Below, piece by piece: positions 52,169 through 61,586 of a DNA stretch of 64,000 bases; within the stretch, counting starts at the first letter, position 1; each line of letters opens with the position of its first letter. Source of the stretch: JABCYV01 sp963696025 (GTDB lineage: Bacteria; Acidobacteriota; Terriglobia; Terriglobales; Acidobacteriaceae); contig CAVOII010000014.1 of assembly GCA_963696025.1 (NCBI GenBank), positions 992,001-1,056,000 of the forward strand, read 5' to 3'. The translations under genes and the position numbers were made by a program. The notes beneath the pieces are model-generated. The model searched no databases and had not been told where the DNA came from. It worked only from the letters and a program-made list of their open reading frames with translations.

Positions 52169-53956
52169 ATGAGACGTGCCGTTCTCAGCAGCGTTGTTCT
52201 CTCCTATTTTCTGTTGTCTTACGCCCTCGGCGCACCAGATTCCAAACCGGTTGAAACTATGCCGCTTGACCAGATCCACGCCGGGATGCGGGGCGTGGCA
52301 TACACCGTGTTCCAGGGCACGAAGCCGGAATCCATGGATGTGGAAGTGCTCGGCGTGCTGAAAAACGCCAACGGTCCCAAGGGAGACGTGATCCTAGTCC
52401 GCTTGGGTGGGACGAAGGCTGAGTACACGGGTGTGGTCGCCGGGATGAGCGGCAGCCCGGTCTATCTCGACGGCAAGCTTGCCGGCGCGCTGGCATTTCG
52501 CATTGGGGAATTCTCCAAGGAACCGATCGCGGGCGTGACCCCCATTGGGGAGATGCTGGAGATCAATGCCATGGACAAAAGTCCTGCATTCAGCGCGGTC
52601 CCGGCTAAGCTTTCTCCTGACACCACCACCAAAACCTCAGGGCCCGGGGTTTCAAGTGGGTTTCGCCCTGATTATGCCAATTATTTGAAGCCTATCGAAA
52701 CGCCGCTGGTATTCAATGGTTTCTCGGAAGAGGCCATGCGACTCTTTGCTCCACAGTTCGCGGCAGCCGGAATCGTCCCCGTGATGGGCGTGGGCTCGTC
52801 CAGCAACACCAAACAGCCGGAACCGCTAGAGCCCGGCTCCGCGGTAAGTGCCATATTGGTGCGCGGAGATATGGACATTGCGGCTACCTGCACCGTGACG
52901 TATATGGATGCTCATCATTTGCTCGCCTGCGGCCATCCTCTGCTGCAGTTCGGGCAGATCGACCTTCCAATGACCAAGGCGCAGGTCGTAGCTACCTTGG
53001 CCTCGCCGCTAAATGCTTTCAAAATTATCAATACCACCGAGTCCGTGGGCGCGTTCGTGCAGGACCGCCACACAGGCATCATGGGCGAGTTTGGCAAAGA
53101 ACCCGACATGATTCCAGTGACGCTGAACATTCAGGGTGGTCCGAGCCCGAAGCAATTTCATTACGAAGTACTAAACAACGCGCACCTCAGTCCCCTGGCG
53201 ATGATGGCCACGGTATTCAACGCATTGCATGGTGTGAATGAGTACGGGGAAGACACCACCTATCGGATGAATGGACGCATCAGCGTGGTGGGATATCCAG
53301 ACGTAACCGTGCGAAACATGTTTGCGGCCGCCGACGGCGGACAGCCGGCCGCGGTGCTTGCCGCGCTTTCGGTGGGCGACCGTTTCGGTCGCATCTACGA
53401 TAACCCGTACAACATACCCGATGTTCGCGGCGTTCAGCTCGATTTCCAAATCGTCCGCGACCGGCGCTGGGCTCGCCTCGAAAGCGCCCACACCGACCTC
53501 ACCGAAGCTCGCCCGGGGGATGAAATTATTGTCGAAACTGCGCTGCGTCCGTACCGCGGTGAAGCAGTGGTGCGACAGATTCCCATTCACATTCCGACTT
53601 CCACTTCCAAGGGTCCATTGCACATTCTGGTCAGTGATGGCGATACCCTCGACCGTATCCGCCATGGAGCTCCCTTGTTTGGCCGCAAGTTGGACCTGGC
53701 TTCTACCATCGCTTTGCTGAACAAACAGCACACCAATGATCGCCTGTACGTCTCGCTGTTGGAGGCTGATCCTGAAGTCATGGTCGCTGACAAGGTGATG
53801 CCAGCGCTTCCACTGTCGATCATGAACGTCATGGACGGGATGCGTGGGACGCAGGAGATGCAGGTATTGGGCGAGTCGTCAGTAAACGAGACTGCCACTG
53901 CGCCCCTGGACTACGTCGTCTCTGGCGCGCAAGTGCTGACGATCACCATCAAGTAG
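52169..53956 (+). CDS. SpoIVB-type (S55) serine peptidase-like protein
   Basis: Exported protein of 595 residues with a signal peptide (AVLSSVVLSYFLLSYALGA). Residues 30-130 match the S55 family of SpoIVB: IHAGMRGVAYTVFQG, then GMSGSPVYLDGKLAGAL, with Ser96 as likely nucleophile. The remaining 450 residues (CTVTYMDAHHLLACGHPLLQ, GRISVVGYPDVTVRNMF) continue the family's extended form; His-containing AHHLLACGHPL may supply the catalytic histidine. SpoIVB itself signals in sporulation by cleaving SpoIVFA; this organism shows no sporulation genes, so the target differs. ATG 52169 is preferred to TTG 52133. Confidence 0.85.
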   Translation: MRRAVLSSVVLSYFLLSYALGAPDSKPVETMPLDQIHAGMRGVAYTVFQGTKPESMDVEVLGVLKNANGPKGDVILVRLGGTKAEYTGVVAGMSGSPVYLDGKLAGALAFRIGEFSKEPIAGVTPIGEMLEINAMDKSPAFSAVPAKLSPDTTTKTSGPGVSSGFRPDYANYLKPIETPLVFNGFSEEAMRLFAPQFAAAGIVPVMGVGSSSNTKQPEPLEPGSAVSAILVRGDMDIAATCTVTYMDAHHLLACGHPLLQFGQIDLPMTKAQVVATLASPLNAFKIINTTESVGAFVQDRHTGIMGEFGKEPDMIPVTLNIQGGPSPKQFHYEVLNNAHLSPLAMMATVFNALHGVNEYGEDTTYRMNGRISVVGYPDVTVRNMFAAADGGQPAAVLAALSVGDRFGRIYDNPYNIPDVRGVQLDFQIVRDRRWARLESAHTDLTEARPGDEIIVETALRPYRGEAVVRQIPIHIPTSTSKGPLHILVSDGDTLDRIRHGAPLFGRKLDLASTIALLNKQHTNDRLYVSLLEADPEVMVADKVMPALPLSIMNVMDGMRGTQEMQVLGESSVNETATAPLDYVVSGAQVLTITIK

Positions 53957-54054
53957 CAACTCGTGGCGGACGGGTGCCTCGCTCGTCCGCTCTGGTCCAA
54001 CTCAGCTTCTCCCGTGATAGTCTGAATTGTCGCCTCCAAGCCCATTACCGAGGT

Positions 54055-56334
54055 ATGAACTTGGCATTTTGTCCGCGTAACCTATCCGTTATCATTCCAT
54101 TCTCTCTGCTCCTTTCTCTTTCTCTTGCCTTTGCCGAAGGCACGCGCACCTGGGAACAATCGAAGTTCGACGAATTGACTAAGGGCACGGCTAAGGGCGT
54201 GGCGGTTCGCAGCGCAGGCGGACTTGAACTCGCTCCGGCTTTCAAGGCCATCGCAACCACTCCGTCCACTTACATCTGGTCGATTGCAGCCGACCAGGGC
54301 ACAAACCTCTATGTCGCCACCGGCGCTCCTGCGCGGATTTATCGCATCGCGCCGGATGGCGACACCGTTCCAATCTTCGAGCCTCAGGAGCTGCAGGTCC
54401 AAGCGCTGGTTGTCGGCAAGAGCGGCGTCATCTACGCTGCTACGAATCCCGATGGCAAGGTCTATCGCATCGAGCGAAGGGCCGGGGCGAACGCTGCAAA
54501 AGACTCCCAGGGAAAGATCTCCACCAGTGAATTCTCCGCCTCGGTTTATTTTGAACCTGGCACCAAGTACATCTGGGACCTTGCCCTCGACGACGCTAGC
54601 AATCTGTACGTGGCCACCGGCGACCGGGGAGAAATCTTCCGCGTCACTCCCAAAGGCGACCACTCATCTTTTTTCAAGAGTGACGAGGCTCACATTCGCG
54701 TGTTGGCGATCGACCCTAAAGGCAACCTGATCGCCGGTTCAGATGGCAGTGGTTTGATCTACCGGATATCTCCAACCGGGGAAGGATTCGTGCTTTATAG
54801 CGCACCCAAGAAGGAAATCACTGCCCTGGCAATCGACAAGAACGGCAACATCTATGCCGCGGGGGCGGGCGAGAAGCGGACGGGGAGCAGCCCCTCCAAT
54901 TTTTCCGTACCAGTCCCCGTTCCAACTCCTGCTCCAACTGTGGGCCAGCAGCCGGGTATTGTGATCTCCAACGTAACTCCTATCTCTCCCAGCGTGCCTG
55001 GCAGTATCCCGTTTCCTGGCGCAGGGGCGACGGGCGGATCTGAGATTTACCGGATCTCTCCCGATGGCTCTCCCTCCCGCGTTTGGACGTCGCATGATGA
55101 CCTGGTATACGCGCTTGCATTCGATCAGAGTGGGCACTTGCTGGCTGGGACAGGAAACCGCAGCCATGTTTTCGCCATCATCGGCGAGGATGAGTTCACC
55201 GATCTGGTCAAGGCCAGTGCTACCCAAGTGACGGCCTTTGCTAATGCCCCAGGCGGCGGCCTTTACACCTCCACCAGCAACCTGGGTAAGGTGTTTCTGC
55301 TGGGCGGAGCGCCGGAATCTGAAGGCAGTTATGAGAGCGACGTGTTCGACGCTCATATTTTTTCCCGTTGGGGACGGGCTGAATTTCGGGGCGCCGGCAA
55401 CGTCGACCTTCTTGCCCGTAGTGGCAATGTGGACAATCCCGACCGCAACTGGAGTCCGTGGAAGAAAATTGACTTGCAGAAGGACGCGGAAGTGAACGCG
55501 CCGCCGGCCCGCTTCATCCAGTGGAAAGCGGTATTGCATGCCGGAAGTCTCGCACCTCGTGTGGATAGTGTCACGCTCAACTATCTCCCCAAGAATGTCG
55601 CCCCTGATTTCGACGATGTCAGTGTTCAGGTCGGAACTCGTTATCAGCCGCTTCCCAAGGGGGTTGGCGACAGCAGCGGGAGTTCGAGTGGAAACCCGCA
55701 GCCGCATTACGACCAGCCGCCGCCGAGCGTGCATGACCGCGACTCCATCGGCGTGAAGTGGTCCGTCCACGACGACAATGACGACCAGATGGTGTATTCC
55801 GTCTGGTATCGCGGGGACGGCCAGACCCGCTGGCTTTTGCTCAAAGACAAGCTGACGGACAAGTTCTATTCCTTCGATGCTTCGCTTTTGCCGGACGGCG
55901 GATACACCCTTAAAGTAGTGGCTTCCGACGCGCCTTCGCACTCTCCTGAACAGGCGCTCACAGCGGAAAAGGAAAGCCCGCGCTTCGAAGTGGACACCAC
56001 TCCGCCTCAGATCGAGAATCTGAGTGCGTCCCTGGAGGGTGGCCAGATTCACGCGAGCTTCCGAGCCGTTGACAGTTTCTCAACAATCAAGCGAGCGGAG
56101 TACTCCGTGGACGCGGGTGACTGGCAGTTCGTCGAGCCGCTCGGACAGCTTTCAGATTCGAAAACCGAAAGCTACGATTTTCGAATTGCGGCACCGGCTA
56201 ATCAATATGATGGCCGACCCGCGCTGCCTGTAGCCAATCTTTCCAAGGGCGGCATTGAGCACGTTGTCGTGGTCCGAGTTTACGACCGTTTCGACAACAT
56301 GAGTTCGGTCAAAACAGTAATCCGGGGAAAGTAG
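54055..56334 (+). CDS. Secreted beta-propeller protein
   Basis: Exported protein of 759 residues. ATG 54055 leads into a signal peptide (IIPFSLLLSLSLAFAEG). Repeating segments of the form 'NLYVATGxxxRIYRIxPDG' (TNLYVATGAPARIYRIAPDG, SNLYVATGDRGEIFRVTPKG, GNIYAAGAGEKRT, GSEIYRISPDGSPSRVW) indicate a beta-propeller of about six blades over residues 35-430. A discoidin-like or Ig-like C-terminal region follows, with a Pro/Ser spacer (GDSSGSSSGNPQPHYDQPPP) in between. It begins 99 bases after the S55 gene on the same strand, so the two may be co-transcribed. Specific function unknown; such proteins often bind partners or surface polymers. Confidence 0.75.
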   Translation: MNLAFCPRNLSVIIPFSLLLSLSLAFAEGTRTWEQSKFDELTKGTAKGVAVRSAGGLELAPAFKAIATTPSTYIWSIAADQGTNLYVATGAPARIYRIAPDGDTVPIFEPQELQVQALVVGKSGVIYAATNPDGKVYRIERRAGANAAKDSQGKISTSEFSASVYFEPGTKYIWDLALDDASNLYVATGDRGEIFRVTPKGDHSSFFKSDEAHIRVLAIDPKGNLIAGSDGSGLIYRISPTGEGFVLYSAPKKEITALAIDKNGNIYAAGAGEKRTGSSPSNFSVPVPVPTPAPTVGQQPGIVISNVTPISPSVPGSIPFPGAGATGGSEIYRISPDGSPSRVWTSHDDLVYALAFDQSGHLLAGTGNRSHVFAIIGEDEFTDLVKASATQVTAFANAPGGGLYTSTSNLGKVFLLGGAPESEGSYESDVFDAHIFSRWGRAEFRGAGNVDLLARSGNVDNPDRNWSPWKKIDLQKDAEVNAPPARFIQWKAVLHAGSLAPRVDSVTLNYLPKNVAPDFDDVSVQVGTRYQPLPKGVGDSSGSSSGNPQPHYDQPPPSVHDRDSIGVKWSVHDDNDDQMVYSVWYRGDGQTRWLLLKDKLTDKFYSFDASLLPDGGYTLKVVASDAPSHSPEQALTAEKESPRFEVDTTPPQIENLSASLEGGQIHASFRAVDSFSTIKRAEYSVDAGDWQFVEPLGQLSDSKTESYDFRIAAPANQYDGRPALPVANLSKGGIEHVVVVRVYDRFDNMSSVKTVIRGK

Positions 56335-56431
56335 CTCTGGGATAGCGCCGGCATTAGGGGCGCCGGGGACGGCGATGCTACAGAAAAAAGTAGTAGCACG
56401 TATCACATCACGCAGATCGTTCGACGCACAA

Positions 56432-57685
56432 TCAAGCACTCGTCGCAGTCAGTTCATCCGCCTGCCTGAGTTCCGGAAACCGCCAGGTCCAGATGGCGAC
56501 CACCAAGAGCGTGCCGACGCCACCCAACACAACCGCCGGCACGGTGCCGAACCAATGTGCGGTCATGCCGGACTCGAACTGGCCCAGCTCATTAGAGGCA
56601 CCGATAAAGATCATATCCACCGCGTTCACCCGACCGCGCATTTCATCAGGGGTGGCGACCTGAACTAAGATGCCGCGGATGACCACGCTCACCATATCCG
56701 TAGCTCCAACCAGAACCAGTGCGATCAGGGATAACGCCAGATTGTGGGAGATCCCGAACAGAATCGTGAATACCCCAAATGCGGTAACGCACCATAACAT
56801 CGTCGCTCCCGCCCGCTTTCTCACCGGCCGATGAGCCAGAAGAATCGCCATGGCGACCGCACCGACACCGGGTGCGCTGCGCAGTAATCCAAGGCCCCAG
56901 GGGCCGGTCTTTAGAATTTCTCGGGCGTAGACGGGAAGTAACGCCACCGCCCCACCCAGCAAAACCGCAAACAGGTCCAGGGAAATCGAGCCTAGAATAA
57001 GCTTCTGCTGCCAGATGTAGTGGAATCCCGCCAGAACCGTGGTCAAGCTGATTTCTTCCCTCCGGCGTTGCGTCGTTCGCGGTTTGATCCGCAGTGTGGA
57101 GAGCATGGACGCTACCGCTATGAGCGTGGCTGTTCCATACACCGCCGAGGGGCCGTGAGAGAATGCGTAGAGGAGCCCTCCGAACGCGGGGCCCAAGATG
57201 GTTGCGGTTTGAAAGATGCTCGCGTTCCAGGCGACCGCATTCGGAAAGTGCTGCTCGGGCACAAGTTGCGGCAGGATGGCGCGAGCTGTGGGTCCATTCA
57301 AGGAACGAACCGCGCCGACCAGAGCCATCACCACGTAGATGGCATAGGCTGAATGAACTCCGTGCCACGCAATACTCAGCAGTAGGCCAGAACACAACGC
57401 GAATCCGCCATAACATAGAGTCAGCAGCTTTCGACGGTTGAAGCGGTCGACCGCCTGCCCTGACACCAGAAACAGAAGAATCCCAGGCAGAAATTGGGCC
57501 AGACCGACCAGACCCAGATCCAAGGGCTGCTTCGTGATCTCGTAAACCTGCCAGCCGACCGCGACCGACTGCATCTCAAGTGTGATTACGATGAGAAAGC
57601 GGGCGAGCTGAAACCGTACAAAATCAGGATGGGCAAACGCGGCTCTTCCGGCAAGAGTGGAGTTCGCGGATTCGGCCATCCTCAA
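56432..57685 (-). CDS. MFS transporter, EntS-like (MFS_3)
   Basis: Major facilitator protein of 417 residues with about 12 hydrophobic segments, similar to EntS-type exporters (LGLVGLAQFLPGILLFLVSG, GQAVDRFNRRKLL, LNGPTARAILPQLVPEQHFP, VQVATPDEMRGRVNAVDMIF). The R-x-x-R-rich loop between TM2 and TM3 and the DEMRGRV segment are conserved in the group. The frame is intact. Substrate unknown; EntS exports enterobactin, but no siderophore genes are nearby. Confidence 0.88.
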   Translation of the reverse strand: MRMAESANSTLAGRAAFAHPDFVRFQLARFLIVITLEMQSVAVGWQVYEITKQPLDLGLVGLAQFLPGILLFLVSGQAVDRFNRRKLLTLCYGGFALCSGLLLSIAWHGVHSAYAIYVVMALVGAVRSLNGPTARAILPQLVPEQHFPNAVAWNASIFQTATILGPAFGGLLYAFSHGPSAVYGTATLIAVASMLSTLRIKPRTTQRRREEISLTTVLAGFHYIWQQKLILGSISLDLFAVLLGGAVALLPVYAREILKTGPWGLGLLRSAPGVGAVAMAILLAHRPVRKRAGATMLWCVTAFGVFTILFGISHNLALSLIALVLVGATDMVSVVIRGILVQVATPDEMRGRVNAVDMIFIGASNELGQFESGMTAHWFGTVPAVVLGGVGTLLVVAIWTWRFPELRQADELTATSA

Positions 57686-57709
57686 TACTGTGCCACAAAA
57701 TCAAAACCG

Positions 57710-57856
57710 GTGAAGACACGTCCCAATCAACAATATGGAGTGAGCCGGGAGTTGCGGCGGCGGATTAAGGAAGTGTCCCAGAAGAACAACATCCAAGCCA
57801 GTATGCCAGGACGAATGTATGTGGTGGATCAGCGGGCAAGTAGCAAGGCGTCGTAG
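57710..57856 (+). CDS. Possible 48-residue basic protein
   Basis: Small frame from GTG 57710 (KTRPNQQYGVSRELRRRIKE) to a stop at 57854-57856. It looks protein-like: a basic amphipathic helix followed by NNIQASMPGRMYVVDQR. No convincing ribosome site is seen and the frame is open further upstream in another gene's antisense, so it may be fortuitous. Confidence 0.3.
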   Translation: MKTRPNQQYGVSRELRRRIKEVSQKNNIQASMPGRMYVVDQRASSKAS

Positions 57857-57872
57857 CCGGATGGCAGGCGAG

Positions 57873-57899
57873 AGCCTGCCCTGAGCGAAGTCGAAGGGG
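57873..57899. repeat. Dispersed 'gtcgaagg' repeat, copy 3
   Basis: agcctgccctgagcgaagtc followed by gaagggg, 26 of 27 identical to 34351-34377. It lies between the small frame at 57710 and the end of rho. Confidence 0.7.
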
Positions 57900-57913
57900 C
57901 GCCACACAATCAG

Positions 57914-59164
57914 CTACAGCGAACTCATATTAGCGAGGAACTCGCCGTTCGACTTGGCTTTGCTCAGTTTGTCGATCAGCAATTCCATCGCTTCCACTGG
58001 CGATAGCGGGTTCAGCACCCGGCGCAATACCCAAATGCGGGTCAGGTCTTCCTTCGGGATCAGCAACTCTTCCTTACGCGTGCCAGAGCGTTGGATGTCG
58101 ATGGCGGGGAAGGTACGTTTATCGACGAGCTTGCGATCAAGGATGATTTCACAGTTGCCGGTGCCCTTGAATTCTTCAAAGATCACGTCGTCCATACGGG
58201 AACCAGTATCGATCAAGGCGGTCGCGATGATGGTCAACGATCCACCTTCTTCGATGTTGCGGGCTGCACCGAAAAAGCGCTTCGGACGCTGCAGCGCGTT
58301 CGAGTCAACGCCGCCGGAAAGTACCTTGCCGGAAGGCGGAACAATTGTGTTATACGCGCGCGCCAGACGGGTGATTGAATCGAGCAGGATGACTACATCG
58401 CGCTTATGTTCGACCAAGCGCTTGGCCTTTTCGATCACCATTTCCGCGACTTGCACGTGGCGGGCGGCGGGTTCGTCGAAGGTCGAGGAAATGACCTCGC
58501 CCTTGACCGACCGCTGCATGTCTGTGACTTCTTCCGGGCGCTCGTCGATTAGCAGGACAATCAACACCACTTCAGGATGATTGGTGGTGATGGAGTTGGC
58601 GACGTTTTGCAACAGCATGGTCTTGCCGGCACGGGGAGGCGAAACAATCAGGCCGCGTTGTCCTTTGCCGAGAGGCGTGAGCAGATCCATGACACGGGCG
58701 CTGACGTTTTCGCGGACGGTCTCGAGCTTGAGACGTTCCTGCGGATACAGCGGGGTCAGGTTGTCGAACAGAATCTTGTTGCGAGCTTCGTCGGGTGACT
58801 CGAAGTTGACGGCTTCAATCTTGACCAGGGCAAAATACTTCTCGCCCTCATGGGGCGGGCGCACCTGGCCACTGACGGTGTCACCGGTCTTGAGGTCGAA
58901 CTTGCGGATCTGCGAGGGCGAGACGTAAATGTCGTCCGGGCCCGGCAAGTAGTTGTAGTCGGGCGAGCGCAGGAAGCCATAGCCGTCGGGCAGGATTTCC
59001 AGCACGCCTTCGGCAAAAATGTGGCCTTCTTTTTCGCTCTGCGCCTGGAGAATCTTGAAGATCAGATCTTGCTTGCGCAGTCCGCTGGCTCCCGGCAGAT
59101 CTAAAGATCGGGCGATCTTGGTCAGCTCGGTTATGTTTTTTTCTTTGAGTTCTGCAATGGTCAT
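57914..59164 (-). CDS. rho: Transcription termination factor Rho
   Basis: Hexameric RNA helicase that ends transcription. An N-terminal Rho_N helix domain (IAELKEKNITELTKIARSLD) and the RNA-binding cold-shock-like domain (ILPDGYGFLRSPDYNYLPGP, DIYVSPSQIRKFDLKTGDTV) precede the ATPase domain with the P-loop SPPRAGKT, DERPEEVTDMQRSV, VVILLDSITRLARAYNT and the arginine finger region. The Q-loop and R-loop are in the C-terminal half. The length (416) is standard and there is no insertion. The gene follows a small protein gene on the same strand by 83 bases. Confidence 0.97.
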   Translation of the reverse strand: MTIAELKEKNITELTKIARSLDLPGASGLRKQDLIFKILQAQSEKEGHIFAEGVLEILPDGYGFLRSPDYNYLPGPDDIYVSPSQIRKFDLKTGDTVSGQVRPPHEGEKYFALVKIEAVNFESPDEARNKILFDNLTPLYPQERLKLETVRENVSARVMDLLTPLGKGQRGLIVSPPRAGKTMLLQNVANSITTNHPEVVLIVLLIDERPEEVTDMQRSVKGEVISSTFDEPAARHVQVAEMVIEKAKRLVEHKRDVVILLDSITRLARAYNTIVPPSGKVLSGGVDSNALQRPKRFFGAARNIEEGGSLTIIATALIDTGSRMDDVIFEEFKGTGNCEIILDRKLVDKRTFPAIDIQRSGTRKEELLIPKEDLTRIWVLRRVLNPLSPVEAMELLIDKLSKAKSNGEFLANMSSL

Positions 59165-59247
59165 CTATTCACCTGCGAGGAGATTTTCAAAAGGGGGGTA
59201 CGCGAAAGAGAAGAGTCCATCTGCGGGGCACGACGGCTGGGCTGAAG

Positions 59248-59466
59248 TTAAGCAGCCCGCCGTTGTGCCTCGGCAAAATTCTCTGGCTCGGCGAGAACCG
59301 ACTGCCGCTCCGAACTTGCAATCCGCTCCAGGACTTCGTTCATGGTCTCCTGGATTCTGGTATTGGGCTTGTGAAACTTACGGGTAGCCTTGGACGCAAG
59401 CTGACAGAGCATATAACGGTTTCGCAAAGTGTGTAAAGCATCAAAAACGCGGTCGGAACGCTTCAT
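59248..59466 (-). CDS. Small conserved-looking protein upstream of rho
   Basis: A 72-residue protein, helical and basic (DRVFDALHTLRNRYMLCQLA, SKATRKFHKPNTRIQETMNE). The pattern 'NRYMLCQLASKATRK' loosely recalls the RNA polymerase omega subunit (a short helix and A-K-R-A-R motif), but the usual omega motif is not clear, so the name is not given. It starts at ATG 59466 after a purine-rich stretch and lies directly upstream of rho on the same strand, probably in one transcription unit. Confidence 0.6.
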   Translation of the reverse strand: MKRSDRVFDALHTLRNRYMLCQLASKATRKFHKPNTRIQETMNEVLERIASSERQSVLAEPENFAEAQRRAA

Positions 59467-59718
59467 TCGTCTTTCTCCTCACCTGAGCAACTCGTCCATG
59501 TCCATCTTTCCCGGCAAGCTGCTCCCGGCCAGAGGACGTAAGTAACTCAATTCAGATGGGTTGTACGGGAAAGCTCTGGTTACTGGTATAGATGCTCCGC
59601 CGGGTCTGAAAGTTTCTCTGTTTCTGGAATCTAGCCCGGTTAACAGCCGGAGATACGTCGGACGGATACCCAAAATGGCCCGCGGAACTGCCTACAGTAC
59701 TCGGAAAGGGCTGGGAGG

Positions 59719-61316
59719 TCAAGTATTTAGTGAAGTCCCGGGGGGTAGGAAGCGTGATGGCTGATCACGTGCCCAGAAGGTTCGATCCAGCGTCCGGTAC
59801 TGGATGGCTTCGGCGATGTGTTTGGGTTCCAACGCTCCGGATCCTTCCAAATCCGCAATGGTGCGGGCGACTTTCAGGATGCGGTCGTGGGCGCGGGCGG
59901 TCAGGCCTTGCTGGGCCATGGCGCGCTACAGCAGGCGCTCACAGTCCGCAGATAGTTCGCAGAAAGAGCGGATGTGGCGCGGGCCCATCTGGGCATTGCA
60001 GTAAAGCTTGTCGCGCGAGCAGGAGGAGAATCTGTGCAATTGGATCTGGCGGGCACGCATCACGCGTTCGAGAATTTTTGGTGGAGTTTTCTGGTTCCGT
60101 GCCTGAGCGCATCTCTTTGTAGTTCACGGCGGGGACATCAATATGGATATCAATCCGATCCAGCAGCGGCCCCGATATCTTCGACATGTAACGCTGAATC
60201 ATCGGGGAGGGCAGTGACACTCCCGCGAGCGATCGTTGAAGTAGCCGCATGGGCAGGGATTCATGGCGGCTGCCAGCATGAAACGAGCGGGAAATGTGAG
60301 CGACATGGCGGCGCGAGCGATGCAAACCGTGCCATCCTCCAGCGGTTGGCGCATGACTTCCAGAACGTTGCGGGGGAACTCGGGCAATTCGTCGAGAAAG
60401 AGCACGCCATTGTGCGCCAATGAGACCTCGCCGGGACGAGGCACGGCGCCGCCTCCGATTAAGCCAGCATCGGAAATCGTATGGTGGGGCGAGCGGAAGG
60501 GGCGCACACCCACCAGGCCGTCGCCGGGATCGAGCACGCCGGCGACGCTGTGGATTTTGGTGGTCTCCAGCGCTTCTTCAAAGGTAAATGGCGGCAGGAT
60601 CGTGGGCATGCGCTTCGCCAGCATGTCTTGCCCGAGCCCGGAAGACCCATCATCAGAATATTGTGACCGCCGGCGCACGCCACTTCGAGCGCGCGCTTTG
60701 CCGATTGCTGACCGCGCACGTCTTTGAAATCGACAACAAAGTGCTGGGCTTCGCTTAGAAGCGTGTCGCTGTCCACCTTCAGCGGCAACACACCGTTACC
60801 TGTGTTCACGAAACGGATGACATCGAGCAACGAGCGCACCGGATAGACTTCGACTCCGCCGACCATGGCGGCTTCGCGGGCGTTCAGTTCGGGGACAATC
60901 AGGCGCGGAATCTTTTTGCCGCGGGCTTCAATGGCAATGGGGAGCGCGCCACGGACGCCGCGCACGCCGCCGTCAAGCGACAGTTCGCCGACAAACAGAC
61001 AATCCGGCACTTCTTTTTTATTTAGACCTCCGTATCCGCCCAAAATCCCCAGGGCCATAGGCAGATCGAATCCGGAACTTTCTTTGCGGATGTCGGCGGG
61101 TGCGAGGTTGATCGTGATCTGGGTAGGCGGAATGTCGTAGCCGCAATTCTTCAGCGCGGCGCGTACCCGGTCGCGGCTTTCGCGCACGGCTGCATCCGGG
61201 AGACCTACGGTGTGAAAGTGATCCTCAGGTGTCTTGATGCCGGAGACGTCAACCTCGACCTCGATGATGCTCGCATCGACGCCGTACACCGCGGCACTCA
61301 GAGTCTTGTAGAGCAT
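59719..61316 (-). pseudogene. comM: ComM/YifB Mg-chelatase-like ATPase, disabled by several lesions
   Basis: AAA+ ATPase helping branch migration in natural transformation. ATG 61316 begins an intact N-terminal Lon-like domain (GLPDAAVRESRDRVRAALKN, GELSLDGGVRGVRGALPIAI) up to the P-loop GLPGSGK. A one-base loss near 60632 (inside the Thr codon of GKT) shifts to another frame (RMPTILPPFTFEEALETT, VLFLDELPEFPRNVLEVMRQ), which ends near 60215 after NDRSRECHC. A third frame follows (MIQRYMSKISGPLLDRIDIH), with a further shift near 60070 and an in-frame TAG at 59926-59928 before AMAQQGLTARAHDRILKVAR. Three frameshifts and a nonsense change show a true pseudogene. Confidence 0.88.
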
Positions 61317-61424
61317 GGATCCTGTGCTTCAAGTCGACGAATTGGTTTTCGCACTCGTCGTGACGAGGGTAGCGGCTGAGAATTCGCGCAATTAATCACA
61401 ATACGCCGCGCGCTTCCCGCCACA

Positions 61425-61442
61425 TTGTGACCGTCGTCACAA
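61425..61442. promoter_or_regulatory. CRP-like operator TTGTGAC-N4-GTCACAA
   Basis: A perfect 18-base inverted repeat in the gap between the divergent comM remnant and the PAS kinase. The central part is TGTGA-N6-TCACA, the consensus half-sites of CRP-type regulators. It lies 145 bases before the kinase start (61587) and 109 bases before the comM start. Binding is inferred from sequence only. Confidence 0.55.
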
Positions 61443-61586
61443 GGTCAAGTGACGACCGGACGGCACACCCTTTACGAAATGAGTTACCCAGCACAGTTTT
61501 CATTGTTTGTGCCCCAAACGTGGACTAGGATTCGGCTACGCTACACGATCACGCAAAACTCCCCAAAGTAGAACTGGGCGCATGTT

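Noticed and set aside
54739..56052. 437-codon minus-strand frame
   Set aside because: Shadow of the beta-propeller gene; Arg/His-rich, with no signal or motif.
59248..59466. rpoZ (omega subunit) as a firm call
   Set aside because: Resemblance is limited to a short helical stretch; the standard omega motif is not visible.
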